From NCBI GenBank assembly GCA_016297265.1, contig JAEDHB010000025.1, positions 1 through 20,724 on the forward strand: a stretch of DNA of 20,724 nucleotides, given 5' to 3'. Below, piece after piece: positions 7,347 through 13,910 of the stretch. The DNA comes from Butyrivibrio sp. (lineage in GTDB: Bacteria > Bacillota > Clostridia > Lachnospirales > Lachnospiraceae). Each line of letters opens with the position of its first letter. Position 1 is the first letter of the stretch. A program made the translations under genes and the position numbers. The notes below the pieces were generated by a model. The model ran no database searches, was not told where the DNA came from, and saw only the letters and a list, made by a program, of their open reading frames with translations.

Positions 7347-7952
7347 CTACATAAATGCAAGTTTCTTAAGTGCTGCTTTGAGAATATCTTCGCTATCCAT
7401 ATCCTCGGTAAGCTGCAAACCGTTAACTGTTTTCAAAGCCTCGCTTGCAGAATAGCCTAACGAAGCCAATGCCTCAATCGCTTCTTCTTTTGCTCCGGAT
7501 GCCACGGCACTGTTGTCCGGAATAATGTCACCGGTCGAAACAATGTCGCTCAGAGTTAATTTATCCTTCAAATCCAGGATAACCTTTTGTGCGGTTTTTC
7601 CGCCGATTCCCGGTGCCGACTGGATTTTTTTGACATCATCCGAAAGTACGGCAATCCTCAAGTCATCCGGTGTCATTGCTGACAAAATATTGAGGGCTCC
7701 CTTTGGACCGATTCCGTTAACGGTAATGAGAAGTTTGAAAATCTCCAAATCATCCCTTGTCAAAAATCCATACAAATCAAGTGCGTCTTCCTTCACATTC
7801 TGATATGTATATATCTTCATTTCATTTCCGATTGAATCAAGCTTTCCGAACATCGAGGCCGGAATCATTATCTCGTATCCGATGCCATAAGCCTCCAAAA
7901 CAATACTGTTTGCAGTAACTTCCGTTAGCTGCCCTCTGACATATGTTATCAT
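7347..7952 (-). CDS. ruvA: Holliday junction DNA-binding protein RuvA
   Basis: RuvA tetramers bind the four-way junction and load RuvB. All three domains are present in 201 residues: an OB-fold (1-64, starting MITYVRGQL), a double helix-hairpin-helix domain with ITVNGIGPKGALNIL and APGIGGKTAQKVILDL, and a C-terminal RuvB-binding helical domain (about 155-201, EEAIEALASLGYSASEA). The start overlaps the stop of the upstream Gx/HepT-like gene by 4 nt (ATGA), so translation is probably coupled. The acidic linker is normal for the family. Confidence 0.98.
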   Translation of the reverse strand: MITYVRGQLTEVTANSIVLEAYGIGYEIMIPASMFGKLDSIGNEMKIYTYQNVKEDALDLYGFLTRDDLEIFKLLITVNGIGPKGALNILSAMTPDDLRIAVLSDDVKKIQSAPGIGGKTAQKVILDLKDKLTLSDIVSTGDIIPDNSAVASGAKEEAIEALASLGYSASEALKTVNGLQLTEDMDSEDILKAALKKLAFM

Positions 7953-8503
7953 TTCTTCTTTTCTCCGATTTTTGATTTCAGTTCATTCTGATTGAGTATT
8001 CTGATTTTCTTGTACAGAATTGCACCGAGTATTCCCACAACAACTCCTGTCACCACCGCACTTATCAGCAATGCAGGATAATAATATACAAGTCTTGCAT
8101 TTTGAAGCACCGCCATAGCCACAAGAATCTGTGCCGTATTATGTGCAACCGCACCGGCTATACTGACGCCCACAACTGTGAATATTTTGACCTTTCTTAA
8201 CACAATCATCACAAGCAGACTCAATGCAGCACCACATAATCCAAAGATAATACTATACATATTCCCGAATAAAAATCCGCACAAAAGCACTCTTAGTATA
8301 TTGATAATTATTGCAGATTTTGTGTCCATGGCATAAAGTACCCACAACACAAGCACATTGGCAAGCCCCAGTTTGACTCCCGGTATCGGGATTGTGATGG
8401 GAATTATTGATTCGATGTAGCTTAATACAAGTCCCACACTTATAAACATGCCGTAGAGAGCAATGTCGCTCTGCATGAATTTTTCTCTATTGTGCGATTT
8501 CAT
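7949..8503 (-). CDS. Gx transporter / heptaprenyl diphosphate synthase component I-like membrane protein (EetB-like)
   Basis: This 184-residue protein has about five membrane helices and the family motifs IPIPGVKLGLANV (38-50) and HNTAQ (121-125), placing it in the COG4769/PF07456 family. The prenyl-synthase name is historical: the protein is an integral membrane protein of unknown substrate, and relatives include EetB of flavin-based extracellular electron transfer. I chose the ATG at 8503 because a GGGGAG lies just upstream and the sequence from there matches a short cytoplasmic lead-in; in-frame ATG (8521) and TTG (8527) exist. It overlaps the upstream NusG_II gene by 17 nt and ruvA by 4 nt. 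Direct linkage to a NusG_II protein and the rnf genes suggests an electron-transfer or quinone/flavin-related membrane role. Confidence 0.85.
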   Translation of the reverse strand: MKSHNREKFMQSDIALYGMFISVGLVLSYIESIIPITIPIPGVKLGLANVLVLWVLYAMDTKSAIIINILRVLLCGFLFGNMYSIIFGLCGAALSLLVMIVLRKVKIFTVVGVSIAGAVAHNTAQILVAMAVLQNARLVYYYPALLISAVVTGVVVGILGAILYKKIRILNQNELKSKIGEKKK

Positions 8504-8891
8504 CCAACTCCCCCTCTCCATTACCAATTATTTTGATAAAAAGTTCATTGGGAAGGCAGATTATCGTCTCACCCACTTTGGAAATCCTGCCTGTTTTCTC
8601 ACAGATTCCATCCTTGCAGCTGGCATATTCCACGTATGCTTTTCCGTCTTTGATTATCAGCTTGTTCGAACCGAAAATACTTTCGTAAGTATGCTCATAA
8701 TCCCTGTCAAGAGGGATTGTATCCACCACCTTACTGCCCATTTTCACCTCGACATATGCTCCATCTTTTTTACTGTTTTTTACTATAAACAGAGCACCCA
8801 CCGCAATCGCAATAACAGTCAGTGCAAGCAATAAATCAAATCTATGTGATATGAATAATTTTTTTAGGGCACTTACTTTCACAAGCTCCAC
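8487..8891 (-). CDS. NusG domain II-containing membrane protein (EetA-like)
   Basis: The 134-residue protein has one N-terminal membrane helix (about 18-38) followed by an extracytoplasmic NusG_II domain (PF07009) with its hallmark pattern: C92, C97, then G-R-I-S-K-V-G-E and I-C112-L-P-N. It lacks the NGN domain of the transcription factor NusG, so it is not an elongation factor. Proteins of this type pair with Gx-transporter proteins and are found in flavin-based electron-transfer loci. The first in-frame start is GTG at 8891, 50 nt inside rnfB; a GTG at 8882 with an AGGA about 10 nt upstream is equally plausible. Both keep the membrane helix. It overlaps its partner gene by 17 nt. Confidence 0.85.
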   Translation of the reverse strand: MELVKVSALKKLFISHRFDLLLALTVIAIAVGALFIVKNSKKDGAYVEVKMGSKVVDTIPLDRDYEHTYESIFGSNKLIIKDGKAYVEYASCKDGICEKTGRISKVGETIICLPNELFIKIIGNGEGELDEIAQ

Positions 8892-9633
8892 ATCCTGTAC
8901 ATTTATTATAATCTATTACCGGAAGATTATTAACCATTTCGATAGCGCCCTCCGGACATTGCTTCTCACAAAGAGTACATCCGATACAGCCCACAGAACA
9001 AACATCCATTACAGGCTTACCCTTGTCCTGTGATGAGCAGACCACGTTAGCCACTCCGTTCAAAGGACGCATTTCGATGAGATGTTTTGGGCAGGCATTG
9101 ACGCACTGACCGCAGGCCTGGCATTTTTCCCTGTCTATGTATGCAACTCCGTTGACAATGGATATTCCTCCAAATTCACAGACCTTGGCGCAGGTACCAA
9201 ATCCAAGGCAACCGTAGCTACAGCCCTTTGAACCGCCATTTGGTACCATTGATGCCATTACGCAGTCTTCAACACCTGAATATATATAATCTTCTTTTGC
9301 CACATCACAGGTACCGCTGCATTTTACAAAGGCTGCCATTCTGACCGTCTCTTCAATCTCCACGCCCATGATTTCTGCTATCTGTGCTGCTACATCCGCA
9401 CCACCCACCGGGCAGCCGTTAACTTTTGCCTCACCTTTGACAATTGCAGCAGCTAATCCGTCGCATCCTGCATATCCGCATCCGCCGCAATTATTACCCG
9501 GAAGACATGCTCTTACAGCTACTTCTTTTTCATTGACTTCTACTTTAAGTTTTTCCCCGGATATGCCAAGGAAAAGCCCGATAAGTATTCCGACACCGCC
9601 GACAATGGAAGCAGCAATGATAATTCCTGTCAT
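8842..9633 (-). CDS. rnfB: Rnf complex subunit B (ferredoxin-type iron-sulfur protein)
   Basis: RnfB takes electrons from reduced ferredoxin and passes them into the membrane part of the Rnf complex. The 263-residue protein begins with one membrane helix (1-24). Next comes the Fe-S cluster motif C49-x2-C52-x4-C57-x16-C74, then ferredoxin-like cysteine sets: C138/C142/C148/C152, C171/C174/C177/C181, C212/C216/C219/C222/C226 and C245/C248/C251/C255. This is the multi-cluster clostridial form, richer than the proteobacterial RnfB of about 190 residues. The ATG has an AAAGG-type site upstream. The gene follows rnfA by 15 nt and its 3' end overlaps the NusG_II gene by about 41-50 nt. Confidence 0.97.
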   Translation of the reverse strand: MTGIIIAASIVGGVGILIGLFLGISGEKLKVEVNEKEVAVRACLPGNNCGGCGYAGCDGLAAAIVKGEAKVNGCPVGGADVAAQIAEIMGVEIEETVRMAAFVKCSGTCDVAKEDYIYSGVEDCVMASMVPNGGSKGCSYGCLGFGTCAKVCEFGGISIVNGVAYIDREKCQACGQCVNACPKHLIEMRPLNGVANVVCSSQDKGKPVMDVCSVGCIGCTLCEKQCPEGAIEMVNNLPVIDYNKCTGCGACESKCPKKIIHIT

Positions 9634-9648
9634 ACTGATACCGCCTTT

Positions 9649-10224
9649 CTATATGATTCCCGAGAAGCCTAAGAAGGCAATAGCCATTAATCCCGCAGTA
9701 ATAAGCGTGATAGGCATTCCTCTAAAACTCTTTGGCACATCATTATATTCGTTACGCTCCCTGATTCCGGCAAGAATAACTATTGCTATAGTAAAACCAA
9801 CAGATGTTCCGAGACCATTTACCACTGATGTTCCTATATCATAATTCTTGGACACATTGGTAAGGGCAACTCCAAGCACCGCACAGTTGGTTGTGATAAG
9901 CGGCAAATACACTCCTAATGCCTGATATAAAGATGGGCTGAATTTTTTCAACACCATTTCCACAAACTGTACCAGTGCCGCTATAACCAGAATGAATACT
10001 ATTGTATTCAGATATGTTAAATCCAGTGCAACCAGAACATATTTGTATATCAGCGCGGCAAGGAAGGAAGAAACGGTGATTACAAAAATAACTGCGGCGC
10101 CCATGCCGGATGCTGTTTTTATCTTTTTGGACACGCCAAGGAACGGACATAATCCCAAAAACTGACTTAATACTACATTGTTAACCAGTGCAGAGCCCAC
10201 TGCAATCAGTAATAATGTTTTCAT
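9649..10224 (-). CDS. rnfA: Rnf complex subunit A (integral membrane)
   Basis: RnfA is one half of the pseudo-symmetric membrane core that moves electrons across the membrane. The 191-residue protein has six membrane helices and the core motifs NNVVLSQFLGLCPFLG (15-30) and TNCAVLGVAL (112-121). C26 and C114 correspond to the cysteines that, with two from RnfE, hold an intramembrane [2Fe-2S] cluster in Rnf structures. Length is typical. Its ATG shares a base with the rnfE stop (TAATG), so translation is coupled, and a GAGGAGG site lies inside the end of rnfE. Confidence 0.97.
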   Translation of the reverse strand: MKTLLLIAVGSALVNNVVLSQFLGLCPFLGVSKKIKTASGMGAAVIFVITVSSFLAALIYKYVLVALDLTYLNTIVFILVIAALVQFVEMVLKKFSPSLYQALGVYLPLITTNCAVLGVALTNVSKNYDIGTSVVNGLGTSVGFTIAIVILAGIRERNEYNDVPKSFRGMPITLITAGLMAIAFLGFSGII

Positions 10225-10925
10225 TATTTTGCCACCTCCTCAGTACTGTTCTTTCTTCCGTTGCAGGTCAGATTAGGACAACTTAAGCATCCGTCATCCC
10301 TGCAGATGTCTTTGATAGGTTTTCCCTTTTTATCCTTGATTCTGTTCATTAATGCAACCAGCATTGCAAGTACAAAAAATGCGCCGGGTGCCATTACAAA
10401 AATAGTAATAGGCTGGAAGCTGGTAGTATTTTTTGCAAGGAAATTGAATCCAAAAATCGTTCCGGCACCCAGGACCTCACGAAATGCTCCCAGAGCAGTC
10501 AAGGCCAGTGTAAAGCCAAGCCCCATGCCAATACCATCAAACAGGGACGGAATCGGTGGATTTTTGGAAGCGTAGGCTTCTGCTCTTCCGAGAATGATGC
10601 AATTCACAACAATAAGCGGTATATATATACCAAGTGATGCATAGAGCGAAGGCACAAATCCTTCCATGAGGAACTGCACCATTGTCACAAAGGATGCAAC
10701 AATTACAATATATGCCGGCATTCTGACTCTGTCCGGTATTATTTTACGAAGCATCGAAATAATCAGATTACTCAATGCGAGAACAACTGTGGAAGCAAGT
10801 CCCATACCTGCACCATTTATTGCTGATGTGGTTACGGCAAGGGTTGGACACATTCCCAGAGTGAGAACCAGTGTCGGGTTTTCTTTTACAATACCATTAT
10901 ACAAACGTTCTACACATTTATTCAT
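10224..10925 (-). CDS. rnfE: Rnf complex subunit E (integral membrane) with Cys-rich tail
   Basis: RnfE is the homologue and partner of RnfA in the membrane core. Numbering 233 residues from the ATG at 10925, C26 (in LGMCPTLAV) and C109 (in VVNCIILGRAEA) are the expected ligands of the shared [2Fe-2S] site. Six membrane helices are visible. The C-terminus extends past the last helix and carries C208-x4-C213-x2-C216-x4-C221, a four-cysteine motif absent from proteobacterial RnfE as I know it. The ATG has GGGAGG 8 nt upstream; a GTG three codons earlier (10934) has no suitable site. It overlaps rnfG by 8 nt and rnfA by 1 nt. Confidence 0.96.
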   Translation of the reverse strand: MNKCVERLYNGIVKENPTLVLTLGMCPTLAVTTSAINGAGMGLASTVVLALSNLIISMLRKIIPDRVRMPAYIVIVASFVTMVQFLMEGFVPSLYASLGIYIPLIVVNCIILGRAEAYASKNPPIPSLFDGIGMGLGFTLALTALGAFREVLGAGTIFGFNFLAKNTTSFQPITIFVMAPGAFFVLAMLVALMNRIKDKKGKPIKDICRDDGCLSCPNLTCNGRKNSTEEVAK

Positions 10926-11517
10926 TACCGGCACCTCCCATCACTCTGTACACTTCAAGCGCACCGTTAACACCTCTTGTAACAGCCTTCGTTGTAATTG
11001 TGGCGGCGCTGATGGCATCAATTTCATTGTCTGCAGATTTGCCCGTCTTGGAATAGGTAATGCTTTCCGCCTTGATTCCGACAAACTGCTTTCTGAAATC
11101 CTCCTCCTTTGCCTTCATTCCAAGTCCGGCAGTTTCATTGATTTCAAGTATTTCAAGTCCTGTAATTCTGCCGTCCGTATCAATACCTACCGTCATACGG
11201 ATATCTCCGCCGTATCCTCCGTTATCCGTCACTGTAATAATATATCCCAGCTCATTTTTGGAAGAATCGTAGGCCTTGACGACTTCATTTACGGTAACAG
11301 AACCCATATTTTCCACACTTTTTTGTGCATTGTCAAGGTTCTCAACAAGTTCGTAGCTGTTCATTTTGTCAAAGACCTTATTGTATGCCTCCAGTTTCTG
11401 TTTATCCTTCTGCTCCGCTATCGGCTCCTTGGTAATCTTATATACTGCTCCCAAAAGCAGGCCTGCAATCAAAGTAATGACAAAGAGGATTGCAGAGTCT
11501 TTGATTATCTTTTTCAT
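10918..11517 (-). CDS. rnfG: Rnf complex subunit G (FMN-binding flavoprotein)
   Basis: RnfG is anchored by one helix (about 8-26) and exposes a domain carrying covalent FMN, attached to threonine by ApbE. The predicted attachment site is S170-A-A-T173-I-T in DAISAATITT; the common form is S/T-G-A-T, so the glycine is replaced by alanine here while the acceptor threonine remains. The FMN-binding fold is supported by GYIITVTDNGGYGGDIRM and ETAGLG (128-133). Length (199) is usual. Start: AAGGAGG lies 7 nt before the ATG, and the ATG overlaps the rnfD stop by 4 nt. No apbE gene is in this window. Confidence 0.95.
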   Translation of the reverse strand: MKKIIKDSAILFVITLIAGLLLGAVYKITKEPIAEQKDKQKLEAYNKVFDKMNSYELVENLDNAQKSVENMGSVTVNEVVKAYDSSKNELGYIITVTDNGGYGGDIRMTVGIDTDGRITGLEILEINETAGLGMKAKEEDFRKQFVGIKAESITYSKTGKSADNEIDAISAATITTKAVTRGVNGALEVYRVMGGAGNE

Positions 11518-12461
11518 TCTGCTGCCTCCTTCTTTACTTTTTTTACTCCAAAAGCTCTTGGCTTCGTTATTTTCTCAATAATCGGAACAAGGAGATTGGT
11601 GAAAATAATTGCATAGGACACTCCTTCCGCCGAATTACCGAACACTCTGAATATTGCGGTCAGCAATCCCAGTATAAAGGCATATACAACCTTGCCAAGT
11701 GTATTTACCGGGGATGTTACGTAATCCGTAGCCATAAAGAATGCGCCAAGCATCAGTCCACCGCCGCACAGATGTGCTGCAAGGAAGCTCATATCAAATC
11801 CCTGTCCTCCAAAAATAAGTACAAATACGGAAAATACCGCAATATATACAAATGGAATTGTAGGTGCTATAACTTTTTTTATCAAAAGATATGCGCCGCC
11901 AATCAATAGTGCAACCGTGGATGTCTCTCCGATAACTCCGGAGGTGGTTCCAAGAAACATCTTCAAAATATCGACATTTCCGCCCTCCTTGAGAATTGCA
12001 AGAGGGGTTGCACCGGTTATACCGTCATATGTAAATGTGGTCATTTTCCCCGCAAAGGATATAAGAAGAAAACATCTTGCTGCCAATGCAGGATTCATAA
12101 AATTCTGTCCAAGTCCGCCAAATAGCTGCTTAACGATAATAATTGCAAATGCACTTCCCAGAACCACCATCCACAAAGGTATGGTATGGGGCATATTCAT
12201 GCCGATAAGCAGACCTGTAACTACCGCACTCAAATCGCCGATTGTAATAGGTCTATGCATAAAATATTCATATATTAGTTCGCTGAGGACACAGGTTACC
12301 ACCGCTACTGCAAGCACAGCCAACGCCCTTACACCGAAATTATATATGCCAAAAGCACATGCAGGAAGAAGTGCAAGGCATACATCAAGCATAATTTTGG
12401 TTGTTGATGACTTGTCTCTCACATGGGGAGATGAAGATACATTCAACATTTTGTTATCCAT
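11514..12461 (-). CDS. rnfD: Rnf complex subunit D (membrane flavoprotein)
   Basis: RnfD is an integral membrane subunit, related to NqrB, with a covalent FMN at a threonine. Counting 315 residues from the ATG at 12461, the attachment motif is T149-G-A-T152, in DGITGATPLAIL. Other family landmarks are NVSSSPHVRDKSST at the N-terminus, GGLGQNFMNPALAARCFL (115-132) and DYVTSPVNTLGK (246-257). The true start is the ATG with AGGAGG (12469-12474) 7 nt upstream; an upstream in-frame extension to 12572 lies inside rnfC and is not supported. It begins 11 nt after rnfC and overlaps rnfG by 4 nt. Confidence 0.96.
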   Translation of the reverse strand: MDNKMLNVSSSPHVRDKSSTTKIMLDVCLALLPACAFGIYNFGVRALAVLAVAVVTCVLSELIYEYFMHRPITIGDLSAVVTGLLIGMNMPHTIPLWMVVLGSAFAIIIVKQLFGGLGQNFMNPALAARCFLLISFAGKMTTFTYDGITGATPLAILKEGGNVDILKMFLGTTSGVIGETSTVALLIGGAYLLIKKVIAPTIPFVYIAVFSVFVLIFGGQGFDMSFLAAHLCGGGLMLGAFFMATDYVTSPVNTLGKVVYAFILGLLTAIFRVFGNSAEGVSYAIIFTNLLVPIIEKITKPRAFGVKKVKKEAAE

Positions 12462-12472
12462 CACGTTACCTC

Positions 12473-13792
12473 CTACTTCTTTCTTGCCGCAGCAAGCGCT
12501 AATTTTTTCATTGTTCTCACGGACTGTGTAACCTGTCTTTTGGCAGGGCATACATAGGAACAGCAGCCGCATTCAACACATTCCAATCCGTCCAGTTTAA
12601 CAAATTCTTCCATATTGTTATTCTGACTTAATACTGCCAGTTTCATTGGCAAAAGATGTTCAGGACATGCGCTGGCGCATCGTCCGCATCTGATACATGG
12701 TGAAGGTGCCTTCGCTGCAACCATATCCTTTTTGAAGGCCAGAACTGAAGATGACCCCTTGACAACCGGAACATCCGGATCAAAAAAAGCAAATCCCATC
12801 ATCGGACCACCGGAAATTATTTTCTCATATTCACCACAAAATCCGCCTGCCGCATCAACCAATTCACGCAATGATGTTCCAAGATACACATAAAAATTCT
12901 TTGGCGTTTTAATGGCATCCCCGGTTACCGTAACAATTCTTCTGGTAAGCGGTCTGCCCTCATATATTGCCTGATAAATTGACACGATTGTATCAACATT
13001 ATGAACTATACATCCTGCGTCCGCCGGCAACATTTTGGAATTAATCTCGCGGCCGGTAATAGCTTTAATCATGCAGCGCTCGCCACCCTGCGGATATTTG
13101 GTCTTCAGCGGAACAACCGTAATTCGATCTTCTTTTGCCGTCATTTCATTCAAAATACTGATTGCCTCAGGCTTGTTCTTCTCTATTCCGATATAGCCCT
13201 TCGCTCCCGGAAAAACAGATAATACGACCTTAAGTCCCTTTATCAGCTCCTCAGGGTGTTCTATCATTCTTCTGTAATCAGATGTAAGATATGGCTCACA
13301 TTCAGCTCCGTTAACAATAATGCTGTCGATACTGTCAGGATTCTTTGGTGAAAGCTTAACATTGGTAGGAAATCCGGCTCCTCCCATTCCGACAATACCG
13401 GCCTTCTCAATTATTGCAATTATCTCTTCACTTGTAAGACTTTCCGGCGCTTTATCATGCAGGCGCAAAGCTTCCTCATATTGTTTATCATTTTCGATAA
13501 TAATGGAATTAACCCTGCCGCCGGTTGCCACAAGACGGGGTTCGATTTTCTTAACCGTTCCCGATACGGAACTATATATATTTGCTGAAATAAATCCGGA
13601 CTTTTCTGCAATAAGCTGTCCGGCAAGAACTCTGTCTCCAACCGATACCACCGGTGTTGCCGGTGCTCCAATATGCTGTGACAAAGGAAAAACCAGTTCA
13701 TCTCCTGCAGGCAGTTCCTCAATTGCCGCATCACGTGACAGTGCCTTGCCGTCATAAGGGTGGGCACCGCCTTTAAATGTGTGTAACTTCAA
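12473..13792 (-). CDS. rnfC: Rnf complex subunit C (NADH-binding, iron-sulfur)
   Basis: RnfC is the cytoplasmic subunit that exchanges electrons with NAD+. The N-terminus has KLHTFKGGAHP typical of the family. It is followed by a biotinyl-like/RnfC barrel, a Rossmann-like region with GMGGAGFPTNVK that resembles the NuoF flavin/NADH site, an SLBB segment, and two 4Fe-4S motifs, CIRCGRCASACP and CVECGCCSYVCP. Start choice: an AAGGAG site (13801-13806) has 8 nt spacing to a TTG at 13792, giving MKLHTFKGG and 439 residues. A GTG at 13801 would overlap the site and is unlikely. It is the first gene of the rnf block, facing a plus-strand gene across a short divergent gap. Confidence 0.96.
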   Translation of the reverse strand: MKLHTFKGGAHPYDGKALSRDAAIEELPAGDELVFPLSQHIGAPATPVVSVGDRVLAGQLIAEKSGFISANIYSSVSGTVKKIEPRLVATGGRVNSIIIENDKQYEEALRLHDKAPESLTSEEIIAIIEKAGIVGMGGAGFPTNVKLSPKNPDSIDSIIVNGAECEPYLTSDYRRMIEHPEELIKGLKVVLSVFPGAKGYIGIEKNKPEAISILNEMTAKEDRITVVPLKTKYPQGGERCMIKAITGREINSKMLPADAGCIVHNVDTIVSIYQAIYEGRPLTRRIVTVTGDAIKTPKNFYVYLGTSLRELVDAAGGFCGEYEKIISGGPMMGFAFFDPDVPVVKGSSSVLAFKKDMVAAKAPSPCIRCGRCASACPEHLLPMKLAVLSQNNNMEEFVKLDGLECVECGCCSYVCPAKRQVTQSVRTMKKLALAAARKK

Positions 13793-13850
13793 AGTTATCA
13801 CTCCTTCTAATATAATCCATTGTATTTTATCACTTTTAGCAAAATAATTC

Positions 13851-13879
13851 TACATATCTTTGCTATTTTCAGTTATAAT
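13851..13879 (+). promoter_or_regulatory. Candidate promoter of the DEDD exonuclease gene
   Basis: A perfect TATAAT (13874-13879) has a weak -35-like TACATA (13851-13856) 17 nt upstream. The start near 13886 would give a short leader containing AGGAGG (13899-13904). The -10 assignment is firmer than the -35. Confidence 0.45.
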
Positions 13880-13899
13880 ATATTTACAGATATTGTCAG
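13872..13899 (-). promoter_or_regulatory. Candidate promoter of the rnf operon
   Basis: On the minus strand CTGACA (13894-13899, five of six) is followed by 16 nt and TATAAC (13872-13877, five of six). The predicted start leaves about 70 nt of leader before rnfC. Its -10 lies on the same bases as the -10 proposed for the gene on the other strand. Confidence 0.5.
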
Positions 13900-13910
13900 G
13901 AGGTTGCCAT

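Noticed and set aside
7949..8503. Heptaprenyl diphosphate synthase as a working enzyme
   Set aside because: The protein is an integral membrane protein without the aspartate-rich motifs of prenyl synthases; the name is a legacy annotation.
8487..8891. NusG transcription factor
   Set aside because: Only domain II is present behind a membrane helix; the NGN domain needed to bind RNA polymerase is missing.
9368..9844. 158-codon plus-strand open frame
   Set aside because: Opposite rnfB and rnfA, Pro/Ser/Ala-rich as expected for a shadow, and with no initiation signals.
10666..11616. 316-codon plus-strand open frame opposite rnfE and rnfG
   Set aside because: It lies entirely antisense to two well-conserved Rnf genes, has no ribosome site, and its translation shows no family motif.
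11917..12531. 204-codon plus-strand open frame opposite rnfD
   Set aside because: Antisense to a strongly supported rnfD; composition is that of a reverse-complement shadow.
12462..12572. N-terminal extension of rnfD
   Set aside because: The extra 37 codons lie within rnfC and have no ribosome site, while AGGAGG sits 7 nt before the internal ATG.
13802..13910. Riboswitch or structured leader before rnfC
   Set aside because: The leader is too short (about 70 nt) and AT-rich, with no conserved fold that I can recognise.
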